From Amycolatopsis regifaucium (GTDB lineage: Bacteria; Actinomycetota; Actinomycetes; Mycobacteriales; Pseudonocardiaceae): a DNA stretch of 50,731 bases. Location of the stretch: positions 68,753 to 119,483 of the forward strand of contig NZ_LQCI01000017.1 in the NCBI RefSeq assembly GCF_001613935.1. The letters run 5' to 3'. Position numbers and translations under genes: made by a program. Each line of letters opens with the position of its first letter. Position 1 is the stretch's first letter. The notes below the pieces were generated by a model. It did no database searches. It was not told the origin of the DNA and saw nothing but the letters and a program-made list of their open reading frames with translations. Of this stretch, positions 50,679 through 50,731 are shown one piece after another.

Positions 50679-50731
50679 TGGGGGTGGGTATGAGAAAAGG
50701 CCCAGGTCGGGAGAACCCGGTGGGGTTCTCG

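Noticed and set aside
50711..50730. 8-bp hairpin at the right edge (GAGAACCC/GGGTTCTC)
   Set aside because: Cut off by the window end; could be part of a terminator of an unseen gene but cannot be judged.
1..50731. tRNA, rRNA and CRISPR arrays
   Set aside because: I saw no regularly spaced repeats and no recognisable tRNA or rRNA stretches on reading; the only short repeats are the three 22-bp palindromes.

Overview
The window looks like a chromosomal piece of a high-GC actinomycete, most likely a Pseudonocardiaceae relative of Amycolatopsis. This rests on the strong GC bias at third codon positions, GTG/TTG starts, SARP, CsoR and DivIVA-type genes, and the acyl-CoA carboxylase epsilon subunit. 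It is an inference from gene content, not a database match. The centre of the window is a secondary-metabolite locus of roughly 39 kb (about 4.3-43.4 kb). Ordinary genes lie to the left, and a copper/cobalamin region lies to the right.

Layout. 0-4.3 kb: a partial DUF222/HNH gene, a GNAT acetyltransferase, two head-to-head transposase scraps, a proline iminopeptidase and a YbdK-type carboxylate-amine ligase. 4.3-13.8 kb is a left regulatory block: NarL regulator 1, AraC 1, a DUF1702 protein (enediyne E2-like), NarL regulator 2, SARP 1, HxlR 1, a Sua5/YrdC-like protein, a tandemly duplicated histidine kinase, and NarL regulator 3. 14.1-18.7 kb holds a 63-aa Cys-rich peptide that looks like a RiPP precursor, a tight four-gene operon (hypothetical, FAD oxidoreductase, hypothetical, AhpD/CMD-like protein) and several small unknown genes. 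19-36.7 kb, all on the minus strand, is an enediyne cassette. Read in the direction of transcription it runs: DUF1702 (E3/UnbL), UnbV (E4), UnbU (E5), P450 (E7), DUF5987-like (E8), GMC oxidoreductase (E9), CMD-like (E11 position), the iterative enediyne PKS PksE (KS-AT-ACP-KR-DH-PPTase), thioesterase E10, flavin reductase E6, a 61-aa protein, and acyl-CoA carboxylase beta and epsilon subunits. 36.9-43.4 kb is a right regulatory block (AraC 2, SARP 2, HxlR 2) that encloses two RiPP azole-forming enzymes, a SagB-type oxidase and an RRE-E1-YcaO fusion. 43.5-50.6 kb: a copper gene set (His-rich membrane protein, CopC-CopD fusion, CsoR, CopZ, 53-aa membrane peptide, CopA) with CsoR-type operators, plus DivIVA, YCII and CobF genes.

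How it may work together. PksE with E10 would make the linear polyene, fed by malonyl-CoA from the local carboxylase. E2-E11 would convert it toward an enediyne core; presence of E6-E9-type genes points to the nine-membered class. No apoprotein, sugar or aromatic side-chain genes are visible. Instead, thiazole/oxazole-forming enzymes and a plausible precursor peptide sit in the same locus under duplicated regulators. Either two clusters are interleaved or the locus makes an enediyne together with an azole peptide; the sequence alone cannot decide this.
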